Source of the DNA: Paralimibaculum aggregatum
GTDB lineage: Bacteria > Pseudomonadota > Alphaproteobacteria > Rhodobacterales > Rhodobacteraceae
Direction: 5' to 3'
Length of the DNA stretch: 64,000 nt
Assembly: GCF_030270585.1 (NCBI RefSeq)
Contig: NZ_BSYI01000003.1
Coordinates: 62,001-126,000 of the forward strand
The notes under the pieces are model-generated. The model had not been told where the DNA came from, searched no databases, and worked only from the letters and a program-made list of their open reading frames with translations. The position numbers and the translations under genes are program-made. Shown one piece after another: positions 32,839 to 42,921 of this stretch (the stretch's first letter is position 1; every line of letters begins with the position of its first letter).

Positions 32839-34029
32839 TCAGGCCTCGAGCGCCGCGACCCCGGGCAGCGTCTTGCCCTCGAGCCATTCGAGGAAGGCCC
32901 CGCCGGCGGTCGAGACATAGGAGAACCGCGCCGCCGCGCCGGAGACGTTGAGCGCCGCCACCGTGTCGCCGCCGCCGGCGACCGAGAGCAGCCGCCCGGC
33001 CTCGGTCAGCGCCGCGACCGTCTTCGCCGCCGCATCGGTCGCGGCGTTGAACGGGGGCAGCTCGAAGGCGCCGAGCGGGCCGTTCCACACCACCGTCCGG
33101 GCCGCCTCGAAGCGCGCGGCGAGGGCGGCGACGGTCTCCGGCCCGGCATCGAGGATCATCGCATCCTCCGGGCAGGCATCGGCGGGCAGGGTCTCGTGCG
33201 GGGCGTTCGCCTCGAAGGCGCGGGCCACCACGATGTCCTTCGGCAGATGGATGGCGCAGCCCGCGGCGGCGGCCTTGCCGAGGATCTCGCGCGCGGTGCC
33301 GCCCATCTCGTGCTCGCAGAGCGAGCGGCCCACGGGCAGGCCCTGCGCGGCGAGGAAGGTGTTGGCCATGCCGCCGCCGATCACGATCTCGTCGACCTTG
33401 TGGATGAGGTTGCCGAGCAGGTCGAGCTTGGTCGAGACCTTGGCGCCGCCGACGATGGCGACCACCGGCCGCTCCGGCGCGGTCAGCGCGCGCTCCAGCG
33501 CCGAGAGCTCCGCCGCCATCAGCCGCCCGGCATAGGCGGGCAGGGCGCGGGCCAGCCCCTCGGTCGAGGCATGGGCGCGGTGCGCGGCCGAGAATGCGTC
33601 GTTGACATAGGCATCGCCGAGCGCCGCCAGCTTGGCGACGAAGGCCGGATCGTTGGCCTCCTCGCCGGGATGCATGCGGATGTTCTCCAGCAGCATGACG
33701 TCGCCATCGGACATCGAGGCGATCCGCTGGGCGACGTCGAAGGCGCCGCTCTCCTCGGCGAACATCACGCTGAGGCCGGTGGCGCCGACCAGCGCCGGCA
33801 CCACCTGGGCCAGCGAGAGCGCCTCCACGACCTTGCCCTTGGGCCGCCCGAAATGCGCCAGCAGGATGACCCGGGCGCCGGCCTCGGCGAGCGCGCGGAT
33901 GGTCGGGGCATGGGCCTCGATGCGGGTCGCGTCGGTCACCCGGCCTTTGCTGACCGGCACGTTGAGATCGACGCGCACGAGGACGCGTTTGCCGTGGGGA
34001 TCGAAGTCGTCGAGTGTGCGGAAGGGCAT
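32839..34029 (-). CDS. pgk: Phosphoglycerate kinase
   Basis: A 396-residue enzyme catalysing 1,3-bisphosphoglycerate + ADP to 3-phosphoglycerate + ATP (reversible). It shows [58 protein letters not shown], the GGGMANTFL block, [11 protein letters not shown] and the C-terminal [11 protein letters not shown]. Length is normal. It is part of the reverse-strand glycolysis/Calvin-cycle set with fba, gap and tkt. Confidence 0.96.
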   Translation of the reverse strand: MPFRTLDDFDPHGKRVLVRVDLNVPVSKGRVTDATRIEAHAPTIRALAEAGARVILLAHFGRPKGKVVEALSLAQVVPALVGATGLSVMFAEESGAFDVAQRIASMSDGDVMLLENIRMHPGEEANDPAFVAKLAALGDAYVNDAFSAAHRAHASTEGLARALPAYAGRLMAAELSALERALTAPERPVVAIVGGAKVSTKLDLLGNLIHKVDEIVIGGGMANTFLAAQGLPVGRSLCEHEMGGTAREILGKAAAAGCAIHLPKDIVVARAFEANAPHETLPADACPEDAMILDAGPETVAALAARFEAARTVVWNGPLGAFELPPFNAATDAAAKTVAALTEAGRLLSVAGGGDTVAALNVSGAAARFSYVSTAGGAFLEWLEGKTLPGVAALEA

Positions 34030-34193
34030 CGGGGTTCTCCGGGACAGGGGTCTCGTCGCACCCCCACGCTTTGGCTTTCCCGGCGCGCCAATGCAAGGGG
34101 AGAGGCCGGCGGGAGAGGGGGGCGGGGCAACTGGCGCGGCGGCGGGCGGCCGCGCCAGGGCGGGCCGGGCGGGCCGCGGATGCGCCTGCCGCG

Positions 34194-34322
34194 TCAGCTC
34201 AGCCCGAAGGCCGCGAGAACCTTGCGGAAGGCCGGGAACTCGCCGGCCAGCCAGGTGATCGCGAAGAGCGTGCCGAACACCAGCCCGAGGATGGCGAGGC
34301 CCGATGGAAGCCTGGTACCCAT
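34194..34322 (-). CDS. Small single-span membrane protein
   Basis: A 42-residue protein, [20 protein letters not shown] followed by [22 protein letters not shown]. It has one membrane helix after a short positively charged N-terminus. GGGGGAGAAG precedes the ATG at ~9 nt. It lies between gap and pgk on the same strand. No known function; the good ribosome site and hydrophobic profile are the only support. Confidence 0.55.
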   Translation of the reverse strand: MGTRLPSGLAILGLVFGTLFAITWLAGEFPAFRKVLAAFGLS

Positions 34323-34371
34323 GGGGCTTCTCCCCCTGGTTGTTTCCGTCAGGTCATCCTGCCATACGGTT

Positions 34372-34404
34372 GAAGGGCTGCAACCCGGCAGGTTGCAACC
34401 CTTC
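34372..34404 (-). terminator. Hairpin downstream of gap
   Basis: GAAGGGCTGCAACC-CGGCA-GGTTGCAACCCTTC gives a 14-bp stem with one mismatch, ~34 nt beyond the gap stop codon on the reverse strand. It is not followed by a clear U-tract, so it could be a processing or attenuator structure. Confidence 0.5.
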
Positions 34405-34437
34405 GCAATGGCTCCGGCGATGTCGGGCGCGGGCGCC

Positions 34438-35439
34438 TCAGATATGCGCGGCCATGGCCACCGCGGTGTCGGCCATGCGGTTGGAGAAGCCCCACTCGTT
34501 GTCATACCACGACAGCACCGAGACGAGGGTGCCCTCGAGCACCTTGGTCTGGTCGCAGTGGAACACGCTGGAATGCGGGTCGTGGTTGAAATCGGAGCTC
34601 ACCAGCTTCTCGTCGGTGAAGCCCAGCACGCCCTTCAGCGACTGGCCGGCGGCGGCGCGGATCGCGTCGTTGATCTCCTCGGCGCTGGTCTCGCGGCTGG
34701 CGACGAACTTGAGATCCACCAGCGAGACGTTCGGCGTCGGCACGCGGATCGCGAAGCCGTCGAGCTTGCCGTTGAGCTCGGGCAGCACCAGGCCCACCGC
34801 CTTGGCGGCGCCGGTCGAGGTCGGGATCATGCTCATCGCCGCGGCGCGGCCGCGGTAGAGATCCTTGTGCATGGTGTCGAGCGTCGGCTGGTCGCCGGTA
34901 TAGGAGTGCACCGTGGTCATCACGCCGCGCTCGATGCCGATCGCGCTGTGCAGCACATGCGCCACCGGGGCGAGGCAGTTGGTGGTGCAGGAGGCGTTGG
35001 AGATCACCCGGTCGTCGGCGGTGATCGCGGTGTGGTTCACGCCGTAGACGATGGTCTTGTCGGCGCCCGAGGCCGGGGCCGAGACCAGCACGCGCTTGGA
35101 GCCGTTCTCGAGATGCGCGGCGGCCTTCTCCTTCGAGGCGAACACGCCGGTGCACTCCATCGCGATGTCGACATCGCCCCAGGGCAGCTCGGCCGGGTTG
35201 CGCACCGCGGTGACGCGGATCGGGCCGCGGCCGACATCCATGGTGTCGCCATCCACCGTCACGGTGCCGGGGAAGCGGCCATGCACGCTGTCATAGCGCA
35301 TCAGGTGGGCATTGGTCTCGACCGGGCCGAGATCGTTGATCGCCACCACCTCGATATCGGTCCGGCCCGACTCCACGATGGCGCGCAGCACGTTGCGCCC
35401 GATGCGTCCGAACCCGTTGATCGCGACCTTCACCGCCAT
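34438..35439 (-). CDS. gap: Type I glyceraldehyde-3-phosphate dehydrogenase
   Basis: A 333-residue enzyme oxidising glyceraldehyde 3-phosphate to 1,3-bisphosphoglycerate. It has NAD(P)-binding [14 protein letters not shown], the catalytic [12 protein letters not shown] with its active-site Cys near residue 150, [39 protein letters not shown] and the closing [12 protein letters not shown]. Asp32-like residue context (AINDLGP) is ambiguous for NAD versus NADP. It is in the reverse-strand carbon block. Confidence 0.96.
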   Translation of the reverse strand: MAVKVAINGFGRIGRNVLRAIVESGRTDIEVVAINDLGPVETNAHLMRYDSVHGRFPGTVTVDGDTMDVGRGPIRVTAVRNPAELPWGDVDIAMECTGVFASKEKAAAHLENGSKRVLVSAPASGADKTIVYGVNHTAITADDRVISNASCTTNCLAPVAHVLHSAIGIERGVMTTVHSYTGDQPTLDTMHKDLYRGRAAAMSMIPTSTGAAKAVGLVLPELNGKLDGFAIRVPTPNVSLVDLKFVASRETSAEEINDAIRAAAGQSLKGVLGFTDEKLVSSDFNHDPHSSVFHCDQTKVLEGTLVSVLSWYDNEWGFSNRMADTAVAMAAHI

Positions 35440-35667
35440 GGCATCCTCCGGTTTATGGGACAGGGGCGGTCTCGCCGCCCTTTGACGGGCTCTCCTAGCC
35501 CGCGGCCGCCCACATGGTCAATCGCCGCGGCAGGGCGCGCGACCGGGTTTCGCGGGAATGCAAGGCTCCGTCGCCCGATGCGGGGCCCGATGCGGGGCCC
35601 TATGCGGCGCCCGGAAGGCCGGGTGCCGGCCGCGGGAAGGGCCGGCGCGGGGCGGGAGCGGCGGCGC

Positions 35668-36639
35668 TCAGGCCGCCGCCTTGCGCCGGCGCATGGCGGC
35701 GAGCCCGCCCAGCCCGCCGAGCGCGGTGAGCAGCAGCGGCAGCGCGCCGGGAACCGGCAGCTCCATCACGTCGTCGCCGCCGAAGCAGAAGGCCGAGCCG
35801 CCCTCGGAGACGCAGCTCCGCCGCAGCCACTGGTCCGGGCCGCCGGATTCGAGGCTGTCGGTCCAGGTGAACTGCAGCGTGTCGTTGCCGGTGAAGATGC
35901 CGGTGTTGTTGGCGTTCTGGTCCTGCGCGGCGCGCACGAAGGCGCCGACCGGTACATAGACCGCGATGTCCGTCGCGGTGCCGAGCAGCGAGTTCTGGCC
36001 GCCGGAGTTGTCGTTGACCACGAGGATGTCGTCGGTGATCTGGAAGACGTTGATGGTCTGGTTGGTCTGGGTCAGCACGTCGATCCGCAGATCCGCCACC
36101 AGGCCGTTGATGACCGCGGTCCCGGTCTCGTTGTTGGTCTCGTTGAAATCGAGCGCGAACTCGAAATAGCCGAGCGGGTCCTCCATGACGTTGGGGTCCT
36201 CGACCCCGTTCTCGTCATAGATCACCGGCCGCGTCACCACCGGGATCAGGCCGAGCGAGACCGTGTCGGTGGTGCTCGCGGAGGCCGGGAAGGGGCCGCC
36301 GGGGTTCACCTTGGCGAACTCGTTCTGCGAGTTGTAGAGGCTCTGCTGCCCCGAGAGGCCGGCGCTGACGAGTGCCGTTTCCGATGCCGTGCCGCCACCG
36401 TTCAGGTCGCGCGTGCCCGCCGCCGTGCCGGAGAGATCCCCGGTCTCGGTGGACGGAACCGGCGTGGTGTTGATCGACGTTCCGACCGGCGAGAGGACGA
36501 GATCCCCGACGGTCAGGGTATAGAGATCGTTCGGCTCGTCATAGGTTACCGCAACGGCGCTTCCGGCGGCGGCGAAAACACCGCAGAAGCCCGCAACCGA
36601 CGCGATCGTCAAACGACGCAAGCTGGTCGACTGTGCCAT
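35668..36639 (-). CDS. Exported protein with VPLPA-CTERM-like sorting signal
   Basis: A 323-residue secreted protein. Start ATG 36639 (MAQSTSLRRLTIASVAGFCG...) gives a signal peptide ending GSAVA-V; GGGGGTGAG lies upstream. The mature chain is Asn/Thr/Asp-rich and acidic (FALDFNETNNETGTAVINGL; SGGQNSLLGTATDIAVYVP). The C-terminus MELPVPGALPLLLTALGGLG...MRRRKAAA is a VPLPA-CTERM-like tail. Two cysteines (RRSCVSEGGSAFCFGG) near the end may pair. Function unknown. It lies between gap and a divergent second VPLPA-CTERM gene. Confidence 0.78.
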   Translation of the reverse strand: MAQSTSLRRLTIASVAGFCGVFAAAGSAVAVTYDEPNDLYTLTVGDLVLSPVGTSINTTPVPSTETGDLSGTAAGTRDLNGGGTASETALVSAGLSGQQSLYNSQNEFAKVNPGGPFPASASTTDTVSLGLIPVVTRPVIYDENGVEDPNVMEDPLGYFEFALDFNETNNETGTAVINGLVADLRIDVLTQTNQTINVFQITDDILVVNDNSGGQNSLLGTATDIAVYVPVGAFVRAAQDQNANNTGIFTGNDTLQFTWTDSLESGGPDQWLRRSCVSEGGSAFCFGGDDVMELPVPGALPLLLTALGGLGGLAAMRRRKAAA

Positions 36640-36939
36640 GCACTCACCCCCAAAAATAAACACCTTACCCATGCCTGATCCTAGAGCTTGCGATCCCGGG
36701 CCGCAAATCAATTTACGCGTGCGTCTTTCGATTGTGACATTAATTCGCAGAATGCATGTCTTTTTTGCACAGATCTGACCGGATCGGCGCGATGGTGCCG
36801 GGGCGGCGGCGATGCAGGCAGCGAATCGGGGGCATCGGCCCTTGCGGGGGCGATGCGGCCGGGTCGGCGCAGCCGGCGCGCCTCCGGCCTGGTGCCGAGA
36901 TTGTCATCGCCCGGGAAAACGGTTGCAGCGGCAAATTTC
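36640..36939. other. Divergent intergenic region between two VPLPA-CTERM genes
   Basis: No gene is supported. The 36640-36780 part is unusually AT-rich for this window (ATTTACGCG, GACATTAATTCG, TTTTTTGC) and probably holds the reverse-strand gene's promoter; the rest is GC-rich without recognisable motifs. Confidence 0.45.
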
Positions 36940-36968
36940 TTGTGTGTCGGTTGCCAGTCCTGTATCAC
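36940..36968 (+). promoter_or_regulatory. Predicted promoter of the VPLPA-CTERM gene at 36998
   Basis: TTGTGT at 36940-36945, 17-nt spacer, TATCAC at 36963-36968. The transcript would start ~23 nt before the GTG start codon. Confidence 0.35.
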
Positions 36969-36997
36969 CTTATGCGTGTGGGTGAGGGAGAAGTGAC

Positions 36998-37810
36998 GTG
37001 CGGTATGTCAAGCGCGTTGTCATGGCTGCGGTGTCCGCAGGCGTGATGTGGTCGGCGGGGCCGGCCGGTGCGGTGGTCTTCGACTTCGACTATGGCGAGT
37101 TCCCGGACATACCGGGGCAGGACGTGATGGATTCACCGTCCTCGAGCCGGATCGGCGTGATCGAGCTGCTCGACCCCGATGGTCTCTCCGTGCGATTCGG
37201 CCTCTCGGCGCTGCAGGGCACGACGGCGCGCGACGTGACGCTGTTCGTCCCCTCGCTCGACAGCCCGGCGCAGGACCCGGACCTGGTGCCGGTCGCCATC
37301 GACACCGACCCGATCGTCAACCTGGCGCTGAACGGCGTCGAGGATATCAATCCGCTCTTCAACGTGTCGGAAAACTCGCTGGTGGTGCAGGACAGCGGCA
37401 GCTCGGTGCCGAACGATCTCGCGGCCACCACGCTGCTCACCTTCACGCTGCTCAGCGACATGCCCGTGCGCCTCGACCGGCTGACCTTCATCGACGATGT
37501 CGACGCGACGGTGATCGTCAACGGCGTCGCATGGGGCGAGATCGAGATCGACGGCGTCGCCGGGGGCGACGGCTCGTGCAACCCGGCGCCGCCGAGCACC
37601 GGCACGGCGGGCGACAACTGCGTGGCAGGCCTCGCCTTCACCGATGCCTTCATCCAGCCGAACCAGAATTTCTCGGTGCTGTTCAACGGCTCCGGCGGCG
37701 TGCTCGGCTTCGAGGTCGTCGAGCTGCCGGTGCCGGCGGCGCTGCCGATGATGTTGGCAGGGCTGGCCGGCCTCGGCCTCGCCGCGCGGCGCCGGCGCCG
37801 GGCCGCCTGA
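36998..37810 (+). CDS. Exported protein with VPLPA-CTERM-like sorting signal
   Basis: A 270-residue secreted protein with a GTG start at 36998, GGGAG 7 nt upstream, and signal peptide MRYVKRVVMAAVSAGVMWSA...AGA-V. The mature part is acidic and beta-rich (FDFDYGEFPDIPGQD; RDVTLFVPSLDSPAQD; RLDRLTFIDDVDATVIVNGV). The tail VVELPVPAALPMMLAGLAGL...AARRRRRAA is a clear sorting signal. It is the third such protein within ~10 kb. Function unknown. A strong bidirectional terminator separates it from tkt. Confidence 0.8.
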   Translation: MRYVKRVVMAAVSAGVMWSAGPAGAVVFDFDYGEFPDIPGQDVMDSPSSSRIGVIELLDPDGLSVRFGLSALQGTTARDVTLFVPSLDSPAQDPDLVPVAIDTDPIVNLALNGVEDINPLFNVSENSLVVQDSGSSVPNDLAATTLLTFTLLSDMPVRLDRLTFIDDVDATVIVNGVAWGEIEIDGVAGGDGSCNPAPPSTGTAGDNCVAGLAFTDAFIQPNQNFSVLFNGSGGVLGFEVVELPVPAALPMMLAGLAGLGLAARRRRRAA

Positions 37811-37864
37811 GCGGACGGCGCGCCGCGGCGGCAGGCCCGCCCGGCGGCGGGAGCGGAGAGACGA

Positions 37865-37890
37865 AAAGGGCGCCCCGCGGGGCGCCCTTT
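37865..37890. terminator. Bidirectional intrinsic terminator
   Basis: A perfect 26-bp palindrome with the half-site AAAGGGCGCCCCG, flanked by A-run on one side and TTT on the other, between the convergent VPLPA-CTERM gene (ends 37810) and tkt (ends 37911). It suits termination from both directions. Confidence 0.8.
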
Positions 37891-37910
37891 CGCGTTGCGG
37901 CAGGGCCGGC

Positions 37911-39941
37911 TCAGAGCAGGCGGCGCACCTCGGCGGCGACCGCCTCGGCGGTGATCCCGAACGACTTGTAGAGCTCCTGATAGGGCGCCGAGGCGCCGAA
38001 GCCCTCCATCCCGACGAAGCCCGCCTTCTTGGCCGAGCCGCGCTCGCCGCAGAGCCAGCGGTCCCAGCCGGTGCGGACCGCCGCCTCGACACCGACGCGC
38101 ACCGGCCCCGGCGGCAGGACGCGCCGGCGATAGGTCTCGTCCTGCGCCTCGAAGAGCTCCCAGCAGGGCATCGAGACGACCCGCGTGCCGATCTCCTCGG
38201 CCTCGAGCATCGCCTTGGCGGCCATCGCGATCTCGACCTCCGAGCCGGTGGCGACGATGACCGCCGCGCGCTTCGCCTCGGCCTCGGCGAGGATGTAGGC
38301 GCCGCGGCCGACCTCGTTGCGGTTGACATGGGCGGTGCGCACCGCCGGCAGGTTCTGCCGGGTCAGCGCCAGCACCGAGGGGCCGGCGGCGGAGAGCGCC
38401 AGCTCCCAGGCCTCCGCGGTCTCCACCGCATCGGCCGGGCGGAACACGTTGAGCCCCGGCGTCGCGCGCAGCATCGCCAGATGCTCGACCGGCTGGTGCG
38501 TCGGGCCGTCCTCGCCGAGGCCGATCGAGTCGTGCGTCATCACGTAGACCGTGCGCACGCCCATCAGCGCCGAGAGCCGGATCGAGGGCCGGGCATAATC
38601 GGCAAAGCAGAGGAAGGTGCCGCCATAGGGCGCCAGCCCGCCATGCAGCGCGATGCCGTTCATCGCCGCCGCCATGCCGTGCTCGCGGATGCCGTAATGG
38701 ATGTAGCGGCCCTTGCGGTCGGCGGCCGAGAACACGCCGAGATCGGCGGTGCGGGTGTTGTTGGAGCCGGTCAGGTCGGCCGAGCCGCCGATGGTCTCGC
38801 GCATCACCGGGTTGATCTCGGCCAGCGCCACCTCGGAGGCCTTGCGGGTGGCCATCTTCGGCGCCTCCTCGGCGAGGCGGCGCTTCAGCTTGCGCACCGC
38901 CGAGGCGAGCTTCTTCGGCGCCTCGCCGGCCATCACGCGGTCGATCTCGGCCTGGCGGGCGGGGGTGAGCGCGGCGAAGCGGGCCTGCCACTCGGCGCGG
39001 GCCTCGGCGCCGCGGGCGGCGGCGCGGGCCCAGTCGGCGCGGATCGCGGCGGGGATCTCGAAGGGCGCCTTGCCCTCCCAGCCGATCGCCGCCTTGGCGC
39101 CGGCGATCTCGTCGGCCCCGGTGATCGCGCCATGCGCCTTGGCGGTGTCCTGCAGGGTCGGCGCGCCGAAGCCGATATGCGACTTGCAGGCCAGCATCAC
39201 CGGCTGCTTCTGCGCCTTGGCCCAGGCGAGCGCCGCCTCGATATCGGCATGGTCATGGGCGTTGACCGCGCGGGTCACCCAGCCCGAGGCCTCGAAGCGG
39301 GCGCGCTGGTCGGTGCTGTCGGTCAGCGAGACCTTGCCGTCGATCGAGATGCCGTTGTCGTCCCAGAGCACGATCAGGCGCGAGAGCGCGAGATGGCCGG
39401 CGAGGGTGATCGCCTCCTGGCTGACGCCCTCCATCAGGCAGCCGTCGCCGGCGATCACCCAGGTGTGGTGGTCGAACACCCTGGCGCCGAAGCGCGCCCG
39501 CAGCGCCTCCTCGGCGATCGCCATGCCGACGGCATTGGCCAGGCCCTGGCCGAGCGGGCCGGTGGTGGTCTCGATCCCGGCGGCATGGCCGAACTCGGGA
39601 TGCCCGGCGGTGCGGCTGCCGAGCTGGCGGAAGGCGCGGATCTGGTCCTCGCCCATGTCCTCGTAGCCGGTCAGGTGCAGCAGGCCGTAGAGCAGCATCG
39701 AGCCGTGGCCGGCCGAGAGCACGAAACGGTCGCGGTCGTGCCAGCGCGGCGCCTTGGGATCGAAGCGCAGATGGCTGTCGAACAGCACGGTGGCGACATC
39801 CGCCATCCCCATCGGCATGCCGGAATGCCCGGAATTCGCGGCCGCCACCGCGTCGAGCGCCAGCACGCGGAGCGCGTTGGCCATCGCGAAACGGCGCGCG
39901 TCCGTGCGGGCCTCCGCCGGTATCTCGGTTGTCGTGTTCAC
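37911..39941 (-). CDS. tkt: Transketolase
   Basis: A 676-residue thiamine-diphosphate enzyme of the pentose phosphate/Calvin pathways. N-terminal motifs are [29 protein letters not shown] and the ThDP-binding [13 protein letters not shown]...DDNGISIDG. The middle domain has [23 protein letters not shown], and [20 protein letters not shown]. The C-terminal domain ends with [17 protein letters not shown]. The start is a GTG at 39941, preceded by GGGGAC. It is upstream of gap/pgk/fba on the same strand but separated by VPLPA-CTERM genes. Confidence 0.96.
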   Translation of the reverse strand: MNTTTEIPAEARTDARRFAMANALRVLALDAVAAANSGHSGMPMGMADVATVLFDSHLRFDPKAPRWHDRDRFVLSAGHGSMLLYGLLHLTGYEDMGEDQIRAFRQLGSRTAGHPEFGHAAGIETTTGPLGQGLANAVGMAIAEEALRARFGARVFDHHTWVIAGDGCLMEGVSQEAITLAGHLALSRLIVLWDDNGISIDGKVSLTDSTDQRARFEASGWVTRAVNAHDHADIEAALAWAKAQKQPVMLACKSHIGFGAPTLQDTAKAHGAITGADEIAGAKAAIGWEGKAPFEIPAAIRADWARAAARGAEARAEWQARFAALTPARQAEIDRVMAGEAPKKLASAVRKLKRRLAEEAPKMATRKASEVALAEINPVMRETIGGSADLTGSNNTRTADLGVFSAADRKGRYIHYGIREHGMAAAMNGIALHGGLAPYGGTFLCFADYARPSIRLSALMGVRTVYVMTHDSIGLGEDGPTHQPVEHLAMLRATPGLNVFRPADAVETAEAWELALSAAGPSVLALTRQNLPAVRTAHVNRNEVGRGAYILAEAEAKRAAVIVATGSEVEIAMAAKAMLEAEEIGTRVVSMPCWELFEAQDETYRRRVLPPGPVRVGVEAAVRTGWDRWLCGERGSAKKAGFVGMEGFGASAPYQELYKSFGITAEAVAAEVRRLL

Positions 39942-40403
39942 GCTCGGTCCCCGTATGTCTCAGTGCGCCGGTCCCACGGCGCCGGTTGCTGCCGCCAGAG
40001 CGCCCCGCGAGGGGGCCCTTCCTGCCGCGCGCGACAATGCTCGGGGCCATCCCTGCGGTCAACCCCGGCCGGACCGGCGGATGCGGCCTTCGGCAGGGCG
40101 CGCCGCGATCGTCCCTCCGGCTGCGCCCGCTGCCGCCATGCATGTTACGGGTGTGCATGTTGCCGGTGTGCGGGATGCCGGACCGCTGGATGGCGGGGCG
40201 CCGGGCGACGGGCGCCGGATGCCGGGCGCGCCGCGATTGCATTGTCCGGCGCTTGCGATATCGTCGGGACCGAAGGGTCGCGCGGCGGGGTGCCGGGCGG
40301 CGCCCGCCCGTGCAGGCGGGCCGGCGCGGCCGCGGCGAGCAGCAACGGGGCGGAAACGGGACGGCATGACGGGCAGCGACCCCATCTCGGAATTGGCGTG
40401 CGG
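39942..40403. other. Divergent intergenic region between tkt and the zapA operon
   Basis: 462 bp without a supported gene. The only structure noticed is a 15-bp direct repeat, GCATGTTACGGGTGT (40140) and GCATGTTGCCGGTGT (40155), followed by a weaker third copy. Promoters for the flanking genes must lie here but no convincing hexamers were identified. Confidence 0.4.
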
Positions 40404-40733
40404 ATGATGCGGGCGGAAGAGAGCCAGGACGGCGAGACCGGCGCGGGAGACCGTGTCGCGGCGGCGCTCGGGCGGCTCTGCTCGGCGATCGACGGGCTCG
40501 AGGGCGCGCTGATGGCAGCGCTGCGCAGCGGGCCCGACCGTGAGGAGAGTGCGGCGCTGGCGGCCGATCTGGCCAGCGCCGAGGCCGAGCGCGACCGGCT
40601 TGCCGCCGAGGTCGAGGCGCTGAAGGCGGCGGCGCTGCGCGATGCGGAGCTGCGCAACGAGGCGACGGCGGCGGTGAAGGCGGCGCTCGAGGATCTCAAG
40701 GGGCTCATGCCCGAGGGGGAGACCCATGTCTGA
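40404..40733 (+). CDS. Short coiled-coil protein upstream of zapA (DUF4164-like)
   Basis: A 109-residue protein, almost entirely helical and predicted coiled coil: RVAAALGRLCSAIDGLEGAL, then LAADLASAEAERDRLAAEVEALKAAAL and AVKAALEDLKGLM. Small coiled-coil proteins of this kind commonly precede zapA in Alphaproteobacteria. ATG 40404 (or 40407) lacks a good ribosome site. The stop overlaps the zapA start by 8 bp, so the two are translationally coupled, suggesting a joint role at the division site. Confidence 0.75.
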   Translation: MMRAEESQDGETGAGDRVAAALGRLCSAIDGLEGALMAALRSGPDREESAALAADLASAEAERDRLAAEVEALKAAALRDAELRNEATAAVKAALEDLKGLMPEGETHV

Positions 40734-41418
40734 CGTGACCGTGGAAGTGGCCGGCCGGGCCTATCGTCTCGGCTGCGCGGATGGCGAGGAGGGGCATCTG
40801 CGCGGGCTCGCCCAGGCGGTGGACGGCGAGGCCCGCCGGCTGCTGCGCCAGCTCCAGACCCAGCCCGACGAGGGGCGGCTGCTGCTGATGGTCGCGCTGA
40901 CCCTCGCCGATCGGATGGTCGAGCTCGATGCCGGCTCGGAGGCGGAGACCGCGCGAATCGCCGAGGCGGAGGCGGCGGCCGCCGCCCATGCCGAGGCGAT
41001 GGCGGCCGCGGAGGCGCGGATCGCCGAGCTCGAGGCCGCGCTTGCCGAGGGCGGCGAGCGGCATGCCGAGGCGGCCGAAGCCGAGATCGAGGCGGCGGAG
41101 GCGGCGGCCGAGGCCGCCCGCGCCGCGGCCGCCGAGGCCGGGCGCCGGGCCGAGGCGGAGGCCGCCGCGCGCAAGGAGGCGGAGGGCCGTGTCTCGGCGC
41201 TCGAAGGCGCGGTGGCGGCGGCGCTCACCGAGACCGCGGAGCTGCGCCGGGCGCTCGAGGAGGCGCGTTCGGGCGCGCTCGGCGACGGCGAGGCGGCCCC
41301 CGATCTCTTCGCCGGCGACGCGGCGCAGGGCGACGAGCGGGCGGAGCGCATCGAGCAGCTCGCCAACCGCATCGAGCACCTGACCGAGCAGATCTCGCTG
41401 CATCTCGGCGACCGCTAG
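40726..41418 (+). CDS. zapA: Cell division protein ZapA (long form)
   Basis: A 230-residue protein whose first ~70 residues are the ZapA domain (VTVEVAGRAYRLGCADGEEG, LAQAVDGEARRL, LLMVALTLADRM), which binds and bundles FtsZ. Residues ~75-195 are a very Ala/Glu-rich coiled coil, and the C-terminus IEQLANRIEHLTEQISLHLG resembles the end of ordinary ZapA. The protein is about twice the usual length because of the coiled-coil expansion. GGGGAG precedes ATG 40726, inside the preceding gene. Confidence 0.87.
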   Translation: MSDVTVEVAGRAYRLGCADGEEGHLRGLAQAVDGEARRLLRQLQTQPDEGRLLLMVALTLADRMVELDAGSEAETARIAEAEAAAAAHAEAMAAAEARIAELEAALAEGGERHAEAAEAEIEAAEAAAEAARAAAAEAGRRAEAEAAARKEAEGRVSALEGAVAAALTETAELRRALEEARSGALGDGEAAPDLFAGDAAQGDERAERIEQLANRIEHLTEQISLHLGDR

Positions 41419-41464
41419 GGCGGTGCGAGGGCGGCGCCGGCCGCCCCCAGCCGCCCCCCGCCGC

Positions 41465-42784
41465 TCAGTGCTTGGTGTAGAGGTTGCCCCAGGCGCGGCG
41501 CAGATAGTCCTCGCGCAGCGCCGGCTTGGTCCCCTCATAGGTGCAGATCGCCAGGATCTGGTCGATCAGGAAGCGCGGGTGGAAGGCCTGCACCTTGGCG
41601 CCCTCCTCCTTCTCGTAGAGCTCGAACATCACGAAGCTGAGGATCTCCTCGGTGAGCTCGAGCCCCGCACGCTTGGCGGCGCGGTGGAAGATGTCGACGA
41701 AGGTCTCGATATCCGGGCTGTCCACCAGGATCTTGTAGCGCAGCCGGCGCAGCGCCGCGCCATCGACCAGCTCCTTCGGGTTGATGTTGGTCGAGAACAC
41801 CACCAGCGCGTCGAAGATGATCTGGAACTTGCGCCCGGTCTGCAGCGACAGGAAGTCCTTGTTCGCCTCGAGCGGGATGATCATGCGGTTGACCAGCGCC
41901 TGCGGGCTCTCGCGCTGGCGGCCGAAATCGTCGATCACGAACACCCCGCCGCAGGCCTTCAGCTGGATCGGCGCCTCGTAGATCTTGGAGATCGGCGAGT
42001 AGGAGAGATCGAGCATGTCGAGGTTGAGCTCGCCGCCGGTGATGATCACCGGCCGCCGGGTGCGGATGAAGCGCTCGTCGAAGGCGCGCTCGTGGCGGAT
42101 GCTGCCGGGGTCGCGGTTGTCCTCGACCATCAGCCGGTGCACGGTGGGGTCGTAGAGCGTGATGACCTGGCCGTCGACCTCGAGCGCATGGGGGATGAAG
42201 ATGTAGTCCTCATAGGCCGCGGCCACCGCCTCGGCGATCGAGGACTTGCCGTTGCCCGGCGGGCCGTAGAGCAGGATCGACTGGCCGGAGTTCACCGCCG
42301 GGCCGATCTGCTCGGTCATCCAGTCAGGCATGGTGAGATGCGAGAACTGCCGCTCCAGCGCCTCGCGGGTCAGCACCTCGGAGCGGATCGACTGCTTGCG
42401 CACCTGGGCGGTGAACATGTCCACCGGCACCGGCGCCGGGCCGATATACTCCGACTGCGCCAGCGCCTCGAGCGCCCAGGCCTTGCCGGCGGAGGGCAGC
42501 TGGTAGCGCATCTCCGCGGTCAGCGAGGCGCCGAGCTGGCCCTTCACCTCGATCAGCCGCTTCTCCGAGAGGATCTGGATCAGCTTGTCGATCAGCGGGA
42601 TCGGCAGCTTGGTCGCCTTCGACATCTCCGAGGGGAGCTGCAGGTTCTGCCGGTAGATCGTCTTGATCAGCAGATCCGCCATCCACTCGGGGTCGAGCCC
42701 GGTTTCCTTCAGCGTCATCGGCGGCTTCGGGTGCGGGATGATCCGCTTGCCCGGCTTGGTCGGATTGTCCAGTCTCAGATTCAT
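41465..42784 (-). CDS. AAA+ ATPase of unknown role
   Basis: A 439-residue cytoplasmic ATPase. An N-terminal winged-helix-like part (MADLLIKTIYRQNLQLPSEM, then LIDKLIQILSEKRLIEVKGQ) is followed by an AAA+ domain with Walker A GPPGNGKSS, Walker B VFVIDDFGRQ and sensor-like VVFSTNINP. The C-terminal lid contains YEKEEGAKVQAFHPRFLIDQ. This conserved alphaproteobacterial ATPase is often near pilus or secretion genes; none is here. ATG 42784 was preferred over the longer open frame because family similarity starts there and GGTGGGA lies upstream. Confidence 0.85.
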   Translation of the reverse strand: MNLRLDNPTKPGKRIIPHPKPPMTLKETGLDPEWMADLLIKTIYRQNLQLPSEMSKATKLPIPLIDKLIQILSEKRLIEVKGQLGASLTAEMRYQLPSAGKAWALEALAQSEYIGPAPVPVDMFTAQVRKQSIRSEVLTREALERQFSHLTMPDWMTEQIGPAVNSGQSILLYGPPGNGKSSIAEAVAAAYEDYIFIPHALEVDGQVITLYDPTVHRLMVEDNRDPGSIRHERAFDERFIRTRRPVIITGGELNLDMLDLSYSPISKIYEAPIQLKACGGVFVIDDFGRQRESPQALVNRMIIPLEANKDFLSLQTGRKFQIIFDALVVFSTNINPKELVDGAALRRLRYKILVDSPDIETFVDIFHRAAKRAGLELTEEILSFVMFELYEKEEGAKVQAFHPRFLIDQILAICTYEGTKPALREDYLRRAWGNLYTKH

Positions 42785-42921
42785 GGTCCCACCCTGAATT
42801 GACGCCTGGCAGAGTAGCAAACTAATCGTCAGGCGGAAACGCACGGATGCCAAGCACTTGGCCCGGCAGGCTGCGAGATCGCTTCGACCGGGACCGGATG
42901 ATGATTGCACAAGGGGGGTTA

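Noticed and set aside
41419-41464. 6S RNA gene, often found after zapA in related bacteria
   Set aside because: Only 46 bp separate zapA from the next gene's stop codon, too short for 6S RNA.
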